DNA of 64,000 nucleotides. It comes from Gonatopus flavifemur (taxonomy: Eukaryota; Arthropoda; Insecta; Hymenoptera; Dryinidae). The notes under the pieces are model-generated. The model was not told where the DNA came from, made no database searches, and was given only the letters and a program-made list of their open reading frames with translations. Position 1 is the first letter of the stretch; the number at the start of each line of letters is the position of its first letter. This document shows, one piece after another, positions 49,451 to 63,700 of the stretch. Made by a program: the position numbers and the translations under genes. The stretch is taken from positions 15,810,001 to 15,874,000 of the forward strand of contig JAFFJZ010000003.1 in assembly GCA_018340375.1 (NCBI GenBank). Reading direction: 5' to 3'.

Positions 49451-52400
49451 CTCGCGTCGTACAAAACCAATTGTAGCTTGCACACCAATTACATTTATGC
49501 TATGAAATTTGATACACATGTTCCCTACAAACAATGATTACTGGCGTTTCAATGGGCCCCTGATGGTCCTGCGATGCCGGCGAAAGGCCGTCACTGGTCC
49601 TTTCAAGGGCCTGCATTCGTGTTTGCTGGGTTCGTTCTAGTGCTGCCAATTTAGAAAAACAGTATTTCTGACATTCGAATAGTAGTTTTCAAATTCATTT
49701 CAACATTTAATGACTCTCCCACATGTTACAAAATATACGAAGCTGCAATTAGCGGTCATAAAATTAAGAACTTATTGTAGTAATTTTTTATAGAATGTTA
49801 TTGGAGTCCTATTCATACAAGAAATTGATCAAAAACCATTCGATTCTTCGTTGTAAATGCTAAAACTTCTTCTTCTCGAAGTTTTACGGCTGATATGTTC
49901 AGCTTCGTGAAAGAAAAGCCAACTGAGATTGAATTCAAGAATTCACAGTTTTTTTCATTTGCAGTTTGTTTATTCAATAATATATAATGAATATACATTA
50001 ATTTCCACAAGTTCTTCACATTAAATCATAAGTCCTTAATGGTTCCACATTTGAAAGAAAAAAAGCTAATTATCAGTTCCAAAACTCATTCATCGTAGAA
50101 ATATTATTCTACCGTACGTCCTCGCCGGATTGTTACTCTCAGCAGAATATTTTACACGCAATTAGTGGAGGATTAAGACATCTGCCTTTCTTATCCCTCA
50201 CAACTTGCCGCCTTTTCTTTTCCTCCCGATACTCGACTCACTCCACTTGCGCCGTTGCGAATTTCGTATAAGATCCATTAAAATCGAACGTCTTGAAGTC
50301 ATTCGAATTAACCGTTCGCGATTATTGATACCGAATTTATATTCGAATACCAGTCGTTTGTCTATAAATTTAGATCGGAAGAATTATAAATTCATATAAA
50401 AATCATCGAGTATTCGAAGAATGGGAGAATGAATCGAACAATAACTCAAATTTTTTCTTTCCAAAAATAAATCTAAATGAATTCGTGAAGTTCTTAAGAA
50501 CGGAGTTCATCGGGATTCACTATTAATTTTTTTTTATTCTTTTTTATACTGGAGAAAATCTTCAACCGATGAATCCTACACCTGCTTAATTACGTGAAGG
50601 CATTCAAAGTGTCGAGGAGTTCAATCCAACATCTGCTCGTCAATACATGCTTCATAGAACATAAAAAGTCTAATGTTATGTATCGCGTTGTACTTTAACA
50701 TAATAAAAAGTTTCTTATCGAAATTTCGAACAGTTACAATCGTACGCAATGGAAATACCAAATGGGGGTTGTATTGGATTATTCCTGAGCATTAATAATT
50801 TATGTTCAATCGCGTGGATGTAAGATCGCAAACCTGTACGTGTTTCAGATATTGAATCGTCAAAGTGTAAGATTTAATCTGGCAATGTTCTTAATGAAAT
50901 ATTGTCGGTGAAATAAATGAGCGAGTAAGAGCTGAAAATGGAGCGAACAAATACTTTCTCTTGATACGTATCTAAGAAGGAAGAATTGATTGGTTTTATG
51001 ATAGGTAGAAATGTTTCCACAGAATTATTGAGTTATATATAAATAATAAGATTTTTCACTCGCGTGAGAAAAAGTATTTTTCCCGCAACATTGCATACAA
51101 TACATTTATTTATCTAATATAGAATTTTGTGACAGTCTTTTCCACTCATCATTTCACTGATCAAATGGTTGGATAAATGCGTTATAAAACTCATTGTAAA
51201 TTTATCAGGATTGTTTACAAAATATTGCAAACGTTTATCACTGGTTGGCGATATCGAATGAATCGTATTCACTGATGATTAAGGAATCTTGCTTTACTTT
51301 CAAGCCAAGTTCAGAAACCTTCGTTTTTCAAATGTTGTGCGTTTAAAGATAGCAAGTGAACGGGTTAGGAGATTAAATTGTTGTTTATGAGGGTCGCGTA
51401 TATCCACAGCCGTAAGATGTTTGTATGCATAGATATGTATTCAGATTACAGTAACTATCATGAAACCGTTGAACCCAACTTGCTTACGAGTGGTTACAGT
51501 ATCCTAGTAGTGGAACCAAGTTTTTCTTGTTTTCAATAATAATTCTCCTGTTCGTGAAATCTTATAAAATCCAAGTGAAGCCATAAAACGCAATCCAATG
51601 CTGAATGCTCGAGACAATCGCATAACTTATGTTGAACTGAGTGGATCGAGCAATGAAGATTTTGCTTTTCAGCTTCAAAAACGTTACATTAATAAACGCC
51701 GTCGGACGATCCAGATTGTTGATTCCAAACTGTTTTCAAATGCTTCAATGAGATCAAAATATCCCTTCATACTGCAATTCTTTAGTGCGTGTTCGAAGCA
51801 CTGTTGAATAGTTTAAAATAAGCAATTAGGATCGTACCACAGCGCTAGTAGGTTTCTCTACTTTTATGCATGAATATGATCACTTAATATAGCTATTCGT
51901 AAAGTGTATAAAATAATTCTCCTGAGTAGAGTTTGAAAGATGAAATTTCTTGATGAACTTTTTGCAATAGCATCTGGCAAGTAAACAATCAACTTTTTGG
52001 AGGTATCATGGTAAAATATCGTTCTATGAGGCTGAAACCAGCAACAGATTGACGTAACTTTGCAACTATAGAATAGATTTTTCATACGAAAAACACTTGG
52101 ACACAATTCAATCAAAAGCCTCAGCAGTTGGTCGGTAGCTTTTGTTCATTTGAAATTCATCATCATTCTAGGGATGAAAATATAAGCAGAACAAACTGGA
52201 AGGTTCCAAACAATAGTTCGAAATCACTCGAATCATATTATACAATTTTGATAATCCGGTCTTCATTCGAGATGAATATTGTATTAAAATGCAAATCTCT
52301 TACATAATCATCGCATCAATTCCCTTATCAAAAGTGTGAAAAGATAAAAATCTACATTTATTCTCATACGTTAATTAAGCCGTTGATTCGGCTTCCAGGT

Positions 52401-55400
52401 ACCACGTAACGTACCATAAATTTCTCAAAGAAAAGTAAAAAAAATGGAGTGTTTTCAAATCAGAGGTCAAACCGGTTCTCCATTCTTTGAATATACATAT
52501 ATTTTTTCCTCTCGGAACTGCTAAGCCCATATCATGCGTCAAATGTCACCTATGATTTGAAATAAAGCTTATCTTCGTAGAATTTCGGTAAACAAGAATA
52601 TAATAATCCAACTGTTTCAAACCGGTTCCAGTTAACGATGGAAAGTTATAATTCCTGCTATAAAATAAAAATATGAAAATGAGGGTGATCGATTCCAAGT
52701 CAAGCCACACACGAAATAGAAAAATCTGCCTATAATTCATCCGAAATGAAGAAAAAATTCCAATACGGTTGTATCGGATGGTAATATTGCAATAAATTGT
52801 TTAAGGTCACTGTTGTGAGGCCGAGAAACGTATTGCTTTATTCTTCCATGCGATACCCTAACGATGTTCTTTTTATCTCTTATATGATGTATGTTTGTTA
52901 CATTCTTCTTTCGTCGTCGTGTATCGTTCAGGAAGTGATATAATCATCGTTCGAACAGTAACTTATCGACTTCCGAGAGCATGTATGTATACAATGAAAA
53001 TTCAGACTACGATTCGTTTATCATAATATTGATTCTTCTAACTTCTGGGTCAAGATTCCAATAGTTAAATTGGATGAATTATCTCTATCGTAAATCTTGT
53101 TGGAGCTTCAATTGCTCGAAGAGATGAATTTTATTTGAACAATTAAAGAGACTCAACGTGTGGGACGAACGCGTTACGTATCTACATGTAAAAATGTTAT
53201 CTTTCGTTATTGGTTTATGAACGAGGAGGGGCGTAGAATTTTCAGGATTATAAAAATACACGGTTATTCAAAATTGGACTCCGATTGTCTTATATTCTTT
53301 TGAAATTTTGTATCCAATTTCCTTTTGAATACTCCATTACAAGTTAAAATCACCACGCATCACTTCTCTAGGAGTTACAATTCGTTCAAAGATGTAGATT
53401 TAACGGACAAGATTGATCGCATCCCATTTGTTTCTTCCTCGATAAAAACAGCACGTTGAATATCAACTATATTTCACTTAGATACGTACGCACAAGTTGG
53501 AATGAAAGCAGAAATCGCATCTCGCGCAATCGTTCTCGTTCGCATTTCTTACTCCTCGTTGTTTTACTATTTGTTACTACCTTCGCCTTTCTCTCTAGAA
53601 AATTTTTTAATCCTCCCAGTTTGCTATACTATGCAGCTGCAGCTTTGCATATTGCGCACTCACGTATATGTAACAGTATGTTCGCAACTAATCAATCCCT
53701 TCAGTTTAGTTTCTCTTCATTCTCTCTGTAGGTGAGTGAACAGCATACGCTTTGTGCAAGATCCGTTTGGAATCTATTTTCCATAACCTTTTTTCGAGTT
53801 CATTCATTTTTCTCAGCCTCGCGTGTCGGTAATGTCATCATCTTATGCACTTTATCAGTCGATCTTATATTATTTATACAAATAAGTCTTTCGACGCTCA
53901 CTTCGTTGAAGTCATGTCGTAAATAAGATTGTAGTATAAATAAGGGGTATATCGTGATGGCGAACGGAAGTAATCTATTGTAAGGGTCCATTAGTTGAAG
54001 ATATGACTAATACCCTTCATCAATTTATTGAACGTCCGATTGGATTTTATGAACCTCGAGGATTGACAAAACTTGTTAATTTGTTTGATGAATTGAATTA
54101 GAAAGCCTCTGTATCGACCGTGTCATATTAGAAAGGAATGTTCTTACGATCATCTTTTTTGCAATGACTAGACTAAGGAACAATAGGGATGGATGAAATT
54201 GACGTATCCTCTCATTAGCGCGAAGACAGTTCGTGGTCATAGATTTATGTGTTCTTGTGCTAATGAACTCGCATCGCGTGGAGCACCGGCTAGGGACTCG
54301 ATCGTGACTCGCGTGATCGTGACAACCGTCAACATTTGAGACATTACCTATGTACTCTCTTTGTAAACGTTGCTCCTCTTCTTGTTGTTCTTACGCTTTT
54401 ATTCGCGGTTATCCGATAGTTCGAGAACACGAGGAAAAAAAACCTCAACTCTCGGTCTCTCCATGGTTCTCTTCCAAGTATTAACGATAAGCTCGAGACA
54501 TGATGACCACTACTCATTATACGTAGAATGTAGAACATACGATAGAGTACCCGGTATGAGCATGCGAGAGTCGATTTATACACCCCATCGCATTCATTAT
54601 AGCGTTCTTCAGATTCATACGCGAATCCTCATTATCGAATGAAAAATATCATCCATTTTCACGCGAAGAACATTATTTAAGTCAAGCAAACTCTGCTCTA
54701 AGCTTTCCAAGCAATCTTGACCAATAAACTCGACATTCTTGCGTGCATTGAGAAGACAAAATATAAAATTACCAAATTGTCGCTACATCGCGTGTGCATA
54801 GGGTAGGATTTTATCCAGACATTTTTTCCCTTTCTTTTCAAGAATAAAACATCTTTTCTAATACTTTGTGTTTACGAAGAGTTGCATATACATTCGACAT
54901 GCAAACTTCTTTCGCGTGACGTCGAATAATAAAATCCTTCCCTCGTTCTGCAATAAATATTCCTCTTTCTTTCCCCGGGTACGCAATTTGCGTTACGAAA
55001 TCATCTGAAAATGTTCTTACGATCATCATCCGATTAATACTTATTCAAATGTAAATGAGGGTTTTTCGTTGAATACGAGCCGAAGATAATTAAACAAAGC
55101 AGGAGGCTTTCGTTCCAGGCTACCGAAAAATTTCGTAAACAAGACATTCTTTGATCATTTGATAATCTTCACCGAAGAATAAAATTGTAAATGATGAGAA
55201 GTCGGAGCTCGCAAGTGACTTTTATCTTTGCTTTAACTAAAACGAGCGTAAGAGAAGAAGAGACGAGGAGAGGGAGCTTGTTGCACGTAGCACCTGCTCG
55301 GGTTCGGTTTGATTAATCGTTTTCGTGGTGGGAAAGGACAGAGAGGAGAGGAATGGTTTATGAAATGGAACGACAGAGACAGGGGACGAAGCGGAAAAAA

Positions 55401-55820
55401 GAGTTCGCGGTAAAAGGTTCGTCAAGACGACCCAGACTAGGGATATATCCAGCTTTTGTCGAGTGTGTTTCTTCTAAGGCTGCTTCATTCATTTCACCTT
55501 ACATTTATGAATTCTTGCGTCAAGAGAAATTTCATTTCACCTTGAATAAGGTCTTTCGTTATCGGTGTATTTGGATAATGTTTTTGTCTCTTTATGGTAC
55601 CAATGTTCTATGGACGTAGTCATGATCCTTTTTTTGGAGTCAAAGAAAATTATTTGTGCGTGGTGTACTTGTTCCTAAAACTGGGACAAAAGAACAAATA
55701 CGACAAGTGTATATGTGTGCGTGTTTGTGTTGACTTTGAACTGCCAGCAAGTAGCAATTTAGTTCCATATAATATGAACATCAGAAATGTGATTGCTGTT
55801 CGGAGAATCATCATCATGAA
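49451..55820. other. Gene-poor interval 3
   Basis: Between the mariner and LINE relics there is no convincing coding exon. The stretch has several GC-elevated patches (50.1-50.4, 53.4-54.6 and 55.2-55.5 kb) and a 32-codon open frame at 54003-54101. Confidence 0.4.
53450..53731 (+). promoter_or_regulatory. Possible untranslated exon ending at a strong GTAG/GTGAGT donor
   Basis: A pyrimidine-rich, moderately GC-elevated stretch ends in a near-consensus donor with GT at 53732. Open frames across it have no recognisable domain. It is an alternative candidate for a 5' untranslated exon of the GAS1-like gene about 10 kb downstream. Confidence 0.2.
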
Positions 55821-56140
55821 TTAATCAGTCTTGTGACTGGTTGGTTTGATGAAATCCTCCAACCCTGTCTATTATCCGCTAAACGCTTATCTTGTATAAT
55901 TTGCTCCATATAACTCGATCTAGGTCTGTCTACCTTTGCGAGTTTTACCATTCATTTTTCCTTCCAATATTGTTTTCAATAAACTAACGTGCCTTAATGT
56001 GTGTCCTATCAGATTACTTCTTCTTTCCACGACATGTTTCAAAAGACTTCTTTTTTCATTTACCTTCTCAAGTACTTCTTCATTTTTTACTTTCTTTATC
56101 CACTTCATTCTAAGGCCTTGTGTTCGGAGAATACACATAC
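55821..56140 (-). pseudogene. C-terminal remnant of a non-LTR retrotransposon reverse transcriptase
   Basis: On the minus strand an open frame contains WIKKVKNEEVLEKVNEKRSL, then RRSNLIGHTLRHVSLLKTIL, then EGKMNGK. This is the standard tail of endonuclease/reverse transcriptase polyproteins of insect LINEs (W..R..NEEVL..V.E.R.LL, IGH.LRH..LL....EGK..GKR..GRPR). A frameshift near the GRPR position leads to RPRSSYMEQII and ADNRQGW before a stop, again in family order. Only this tail is present, as expected for an old fragment. The clade is not determined. Confidence 0.75.
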
Positions 56141-57470
56141 TGAATTCGATATACTACATTGTGAATGAAACGTTTTGCATGCACAAGGTCGTCAATTTGA
56201 AACTTCACTTTCAAAGGAGTACATGCGAATGCCTCAATTAAAGCAATCCCAGGGATTGTAAATTATATGTTTTATCGTTTTGTAGTGACAGGAACTATGA
56301 GGAGTTGTTTTCTACAACTATATACAAAGCACGACATTCTTTACAGTTGTTAATAGCATAACTAGCTTGTTGAGGAAATATTAAATAGATATATTGATTA
56401 TCTATCTAATTAGAACACAGCTTCACTAACTCTTCAATGATTATAATTTTAAAAACAATGCTTTCTAGTAGAAATAATCTAGACTTGAATCTCTAGAATT
56501 GAAAATTCAAGTCGAGTGGTTTTATTGATTCAAGGTTTTGAGAATGGCTATGTCAGGATCTGCAGAAAATTTGCCTGATCAAATTCAGAAAACGAATTTT
56601 TCAATCACGTGAATGTATCTGGGGAAAGTTTTTCATTCATTTCTTTCTTTTATAAAGAAAATGTATGTTCTGTCCATCACCGAATGCCTTTTCCTAATAA
56701 AAAAAAGAGGCACTCGAACAATGAATATATCTTTTTCGAATTCTGGTTTCACTTTTTTTCTGAATATTTTTGGTATCCCCCAAGAAGAATGGCTTACATT
56801 GAATAAACATTCTACAATCGGTAAATGTTGCAGCGTTGCGGTAGATTCTGTAATCTCTCAGATATGGGGGCTATGAAAATTTACAGAACATCGTCCACAG
56901 CGTTAGCTTTGAGATATTAGCCATCGAGTTGATTCGAATGGCGAGATAATATCCAAATCCTTTGAAGATTCAAAACATCGTTTGGAGAAATCCTACAAGT
57001 CCTTGATGATGTGCATAGTTTCACCCATCGTACATTATCCCTGGCACAGTGTCCCCCGGGGTAGCCATTAAAATACTATCAACGTAATAGGAAACATCCT
57101 TGAGATTTGCTTGAAGGCATCGCACATTATCCAGACAACTGACGTGAAGCAGCGATTCACTAGTGCTTACCGGTTTTGATATAATAAAAGTTGGAAAAAC
57201 AGCTATAATGTGTTTGTTGACTCCAAATACTGCTACCGAGCAGTAATTTAGACCCAATATAGGCATCAACGTATGTAACGAATATATACATATATATATA
57301 TATATTGCTTGAGGAGCTCAAAAATGGACCACCATGATAGAACAGACGTAGCATCGATACACGGAGAAAAAAATTTAGGAACTAGCGCATGAGTACCGAT
57401 GACGTATCAATCGCAAGAAGTTTCACCGGTTTATTCCGTGGAACTCCTCGGAATTAGAATATGAAGCATT

Positions 57471-57579
57471 CCCAGACAGCACAACGTGCCACTGGAACGT
57501 TTATGGAAGGTTTATAGAACGTAGGAGAGGTTTTCAGAACGTTCAGAAAACGTCCCAGAGACACATTGTGCTCTTAGGG
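57471..57579. mobile_element. 109-bp MITE, family A, copy 2
   Basis: The ends CCCAGACAGCACAACGTG and CACATTGTGCTCTTAGGG are imperfect inverted repeats, and the interior is also palindromic around the AACGTT motifs. It is about 93% identical by eye to the copy at 21733-21841, and both measure exactly 109 bp. Confidence 0.85.
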
Positions 57580-57610
57580 TTGCTGCATCTCTAACAGCAC
57601 ATCCACCGAT

Positions 57611-57702
57611 TTCCACGTCGCATCTCCGTGGACTCCACGTGGATAGAACGTGGATGAACGAAGATTCCAGGTGGAGGCAACGTGGAGGCAACGTAGAAAT
57701 GT
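57611..57702. mobile_element. MITE family B, copy 2
   Basis: It begins ATTTCCACGTCGCATCTCCG and ends GGCAACGTAGAAAT, an imperfect terminal inverted repeat with repeated CCACGT/ACGTGG palindromes inside. It matches the element at 9057-9154. Confidence 0.8.
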
Positions 57703-57785
57703 CCGGTGCTTTTATTTCAAGAATGTCTTCTTGCGATTGATATGTGATCCGTGCTCATGCGCTAGTTTCTAGATTTTTTCTCCGT

Positions 57786-60700
57786 ACAGACAGATGGCCA
57801 GTTCCGTGGCCTCTTACTGTAATGGCCAACTCTGACGTGCTTTTGTTTTTAGACAGTTGTTTTATTCTTTATTCTCGTGCATTCTCGTGTCAGTGAAAAT
57901 CACCTCATCTCTAGTAAAAATGTAAAGTATGATGAATTTTGAAGTTGGATTGATTCAGAGTTGGTTTTTTTTTTAATTTTGTAAGGTAAAATGTTTATGA
58001 ATTCAATATTTGACATTCAGCTACCAGTTTGTTCTTTAAATGTAAATTTTTGAGGTTAGATTTAATTAAATATAGTAAGATCAATATAAAATAACACCCA
58101 TTGATATATAGTATATCTGATTGTTCAGAACAAACATTTTATCCGATCTTCTCTATCTCTCATGCCATTAGTAGTAATTTGTGGGCATCTGTTACAAAAG
58201 GGACACTTCTTCGTCGCTCTTCGACCGATCGTTCATTAGAAAAGTGACCGTATCTCCATCGACAAAGTGGTCCTTTTTCTCACGAATGTTCATTTTTATC
58301 AACTACATCTCACCAAGATTCCATCCATATCTTTCTTTTGAGAATGAACGAAGGGTTGAAGTTGAATAATATTCACACTTCGAAAGAATTCAAAAATTTT
58401 CTTTCTTGTAAAAAGTTCAATTGTTTAGATTTGAGGAATGGTTTTCTTGACACCAGAAGTTAAATTTCCATTCCTTGATTTTATCACTTCATCCTACTGT
58501 TGAGAACTAACACTCTAATTCTGTACCTTTTAACAGGGACGTGTTGACGTGTTTTTTTTTAATTTCTTGTCACGATTTTCAGAGAATATTAGCCTCGGTA
58601 ACTTGCATTATGATGGTGGAAAGAGAGGGTTCATAGAGACGCATAATAGACAATTTTGGTGCATTTATAGACAATCGAATAATTTTTCTTTCAAATGCTC
58701 GGAAAAAGTTGCACTTTTTGTATCTGTTGATTAGTATTTTATGGAATTCAAGAAAAATTCGATAAATTCTTAATACAGAAAAAAAACATCAATCCCTGGA
58801 GAAGATGATTTCATACAAAACCCCGCCAATGAATTCGGAAACTACGCAAATTGAATGGTCTGATTTTTAGAAAGGGAAATTCCTAGCTGAGTTGTTGGGA
58901 AAGTTGATATTTTCGAGCAGCAAATTTCTTTCTGTAACAACAATATATTTGCTAGTCCAGCAAAGGATTTGTAATTTTAGTGAATCATGTTGCTCTCTTA
59001 GCAATTGAATTAGCTGTGGCAACAAATTTTTAGCAGGATTAGCAAAAAGATTTGCTATTTCATATATAACACTTCGATTTGCTGTGTCGACAAAGTCTTT
59101 TTTCCGTGTAAAGTACGTGAAATTCAAAGCATCGAAAAGTGGGTAAAACTTTGCTACGTATTTTGTAAACAATCAATCGCTCATTAAAAATTTTGAATAT
59201 GCAATAATAAAGTCTACTATGACGTTTCAAATATGAATTCAAAGTCTGAAGTAATTTATAAACATAAGAAAATAAGTCATGAAAATTTTCAGAAATCATT
59301 GACAGTTCTAATTTGATATTCAGACTTGAATCTTGGTAATTCATATCATCACTCCATATTAAGAATGTTTATTTGTTCCTTAGTTGCTCGGAAAGTACGT
59401 AGCAATGGATCTGAAAATTATATAAATTCATTCGCACACACTTGAAAATGAAATTCTTGATCAGATTCAAAGTTGGTTGGATTTCACTCATGTACCAAAA
59501 TCAAACTATCATCAGGGTACAATTTTGAGGATAAATTGTTCATCAATTATGCTTGTTAAAGAGAATATCCCGGTAAACCAGAGTGCAGATTTGAAAATGA
59601 AATTTCGAGTAAATCGTATCAATATACCATTCAACGGGATGACTTGGTTTTGCACCATTCAACTTATTTTGTGGTTTAATAATAAAACAGCGGAGACACA
59701 TGGCCAACATTAGGGACAAAAACTTGTGAGTTATTTCGAGCTACTGCAAAGACTATTGCACGTGGAAATACTCAAGACGATACGGCCCTTCGACCGAAAC
59801 TTCTTTGTGATCTGGGATAAGCTCTCGGTTCGATAAAACACTTGAATTTCAAGCACTTTCAACACACAATTCAAAATATTGGAGTACCTGGAATTAGGAT
59901 GAGATATTCAAAACTTGAAGGGATGCAAAATTTCTCGCGTTCCCAACTTTAACTGTTTATCGTATGTGCATATAAAAAACTTACACCGCCAATCAGACTG
60001 AAACTGATCCTTTCAACCGCATAAATGTGGTATGTGATCAAGTGTGGTCTCTTGATTGCATTTTATCCAAACCATTGACGATTCTCGTTGACCGCAACAA
60101 TCTTCTTGTTCCTTTCATAGTAAATTTGATCCACGATACGAAGAATCATGAGGAAAAAAGTCGAATGGAAAACAACTTCGTGACGATTACATTGTAAAAT
60201 TCATTGAATGTTTCCTGTTGAACCGATCGGAAGGTGATTTTTTTCAATTTGTTTGCGTATTTTTTTCGCCCTGAGATGTTACAAGGTGCAATCTCATTTT
60301 AAAACACTTTCTATGATTAGTAAATCGATCTATGGATCATATTAATAATTTTGTAATGATAGTTCTTAGCTTCGCAACTAATGAGAGAGTATTATTCAGA
60401 GACAGTGAAAGAATCTCACAAATGTATTCGTCACCCCAAAATCTATTTCTGACTTTGTATTTTTAGAAGAATATATGAAGTGTCAACAACTATGGTGAAT
60501 TTCCTCTCGTACTCTGTTGGCAGATATCTTTTCGTTTTTGTTACAGAAAAGGCAAAAATAAAAGTTATCGTGTTCAATTTTGTGTATAAACATAACCACA
60601 CTGAAGAAAAAAGTTATTGAATCAATATTCGCTATTCTTTTCAATCACTGCCCCGCATCAATGGTACACTCTCAATTTTGAATTAGTGGAATACTTTTTT

Positions 60701-63700
60701 GATATGAAGAATCTCATGCGTTACTGCAATTTATTACATCTTGAAATACATCCACGACATTGCATTCATGCACGGTTGACAATTTTGTGTTAGAAACGGT
60801 CCAAATCTACAGATTTTGTGGTAATTTGATGAATTTTTTTCGTATCAACGTTCAATAAAAATTCACATCTTCGAGAGGAAAAATTCTCAAAATTATATAT
60901 AATATGTATATATATTTTTCCATTCAGGGAAAACCGTTTTGAACATGCACTGAGAGAGAGGTATCTAGCTGTAGCAACTAAAAAATAAAAATTCAGTCGT
61001 CTAAAATATGAATATAACAGTTTATTCAATGTAAATCAAAGTTAAGCTCTGTTGAGTAAAATTTCGTAATTGGTTCAACTAAATTTTCATTCACAGGGGC
61101 TAAGTTTCCTAGCTTTCTAATATTCAACTAAATCCTTTTTCTTAGTGTGTGTGTTGAAAAAATATAAAATTTTCTATCACAAAACGTTTTTCTGTCCTGT
61201 TATGACTTGCACAAACACAGTAAACAATTTTGTATACTTTTAACAGACTTGCGTGTCCCAAACGGTCTACACAAAGTTTAGGTTAAGTATTGACACAAAG
61301 AATGTGTAAAATTAACACACCAAAGTTTTAAGTTTACATTGAAAATCTGTCAGTTTGACACTCATCTGTGTTGATTTTCAGCACGAATTTTGTGTGGACC
61401 GTTTCCAACACAAAATTTTTCACCATCTAATTCAACATAGTTTATGTATAATTGATGAGATATAATTCTGATAATTCTCTTGCATAGGGTGGGATGTTAT
61501 TTGATTGATATTTTGTATGAAAAAAGCTTTAACAACGAGAGAGAGAGAGTACAGATTTTTCACGTAGACCTTCTTTACAGTATTATGAGGTTTTACATCC
61601 AGACATTCAAATATTCGAATACATCTCTCACAATACATTTGATTATTTCATGTATTCAAGAGATGAATTTTCAACGGTTCTAACTTGATTAGCTTCCTAT
61701 TCAAGGCTCGTGATATTTTTCTGTGAAGAAGTCAAAATAAATTCCATTATGTGACTAACCCGCATAAAAATCAATGAAGCATTTTATTTTTATTAGTATT
61801 TACGAGATTTCAGTGACCCTGCTGATAAAAATCAACAGGGCATTGGATTCCATGTCAAATTCAATACTAACCCCGTGGGGACTATGACAAAAACACGTTG
61901 GGAACCCATAAAAAACTCATCCATTTTACATTGAGAAGAAAAATCTTTTCAGTTAAGAACTTATTATTGAATTGTTCATTTCTTTGAATCAGAAAGATCT
62001 TTTTAACTTTTCCACGCTAAATGTTGAAAATTTCTGGACAAAACTTGAAATACACTTTCAATAATATATTTCCGTAAATGAATTTCTAATTCAAATACTA
62101 AGAATTTGGAATTTCAGTCACAAATGTGATTAAAAAAGTTATTAAATTTGAAACAATTTTTAACAGTGTACAGGTTGATTTAAATTCATTAAATTTTTCA
62201 TACATTCTAAACTCACGTCATTGCGTCTATAAAATTTACGCATCTTAATTTACGTTCAATACCGGACGTGTTGAAATGTTCCGCGAGTTTTATTTTCAAT
62301 CTGCGAATATCGTAAAACGAGTTTGAGAACCCTTATAAAACGTGGCTTTTGAAGAATCTTTCCCTTCTCTTCGATGACTCAATTTTCTCTCACACCTTAT
62401 CGCATCTCTTGACGAATTACTCAGCTATTACCGCAAAATCTCAATTGTCCTGATTGAAACAGCTGCACAACTGCGTAACTCCTACGCTGGAACATATTCA
62501 GTACAGTATAGTTAATCGCGTGTACGTGCATAATGCTTTCGTACATCATATTGTTAAACTCGTGTAATGGTTTTGATTCGTAAACTAACAAAACGTTTTC
62601 TGTGGATCTTCCTCTTGTGCGTCATTATAAGGATCAAACTATTCATGAATCTCTCTTATGTTTTCATATGTTGATTCTTCTCGGGTGCAATTGATTTCAT
62701 TGCACAATCGGATCGGTGATCGCTCGGTGCACGTGCAATTAGGTTTGTGTATAATCAGGACTCGTTTATGTGCACTCGAGATCAATGCAATCATCGGATC
62801 GTTCGCGAGTCTCGTAAATGCAACCACAATGATTGCAATTAGCCTTCGCTTATATCCTTCCAATATTGAGGATCATAAATATCAAGTTGTACGTAAAACG
62901 ATGCTCAGAACATGCTGGAAGCATTCATTTATATAGAAAAACGAGATTCGAGTTAGGAAGGAAACGGGAATTCTTTTTGAAAAATTGCGATTTATGCTAT
63001 GAATAATTGATATAAATTTAGTACAAGTACATACATGTTGAGAAATTAGATTCACTTTCCATAGAAACGAAAATAATCTTGATGAGGAAACCTTTTTGTG
63101 GAAAATTTGATACAACACACAAATGTTGTTCAACTTGAGATAGATACGTATAGTAACGTTAGTAGTGACATGAGGGTTACTTGAACTATCATTAAGTAAA
63201 GGAACCCATTAGACCACTCTCATTAAGTCGAAAAATCGCTCAGCTGGTAAGCTAAGAAGTTTCTCAAGCTTTATAAATTCGTCAAGTCCCAATTGACAGA
63301 TTATATGGATATTTTCCTCCATAACTGTGCAACGAATTGCCGGCAGAACATCTGTTTTTTGAACCAGTGGTAATCCTTGAATATCCTTACCAGGGTACTC
63401 CCTATACCTCCGTTTCTACTCTTAATGATATGGGCCCAGTGTTTGTCGAGCATTGGACGTACTAATTTCATCCTTCTGCAATTCAGTGATGTTCTTCATC
63501 TGCGAATGAAGCCGCTGGAGAGAAATTGCCTAATAAGTCCCTTGCCAAATGCGAAAGGAACTGATCGTAGTTTCCCCTGCGGCATCGCAGATGGGGTATT
63601 ATTGGTAGTCAATTAAGTTGGTTGTTGCTGATCTTCTGTAGCTCTTGATATTCATACGATGAATAATAAACTGAAGTGTTGGATCGTTGAAATCGAGCAT

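Larger units (their letters stand above)
57361..57785. mobile_element. Fold-back MITE carrying two other nested MITEs
   Basis: The first about 60 bp (from ACGGAGAAAAAAATTTAGGA to CAATCGCAAGAAG) match the reverse complement of the last about 60 bp (57725-57785), including ACTAGCGCATGAG. Between the arms lie a complete 109-bp MITE (57471-57579) and a different MITE (57611-57702). No open frame of note is present, which fits a non-autonomous DNA transposon. Confidence 0.8.
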
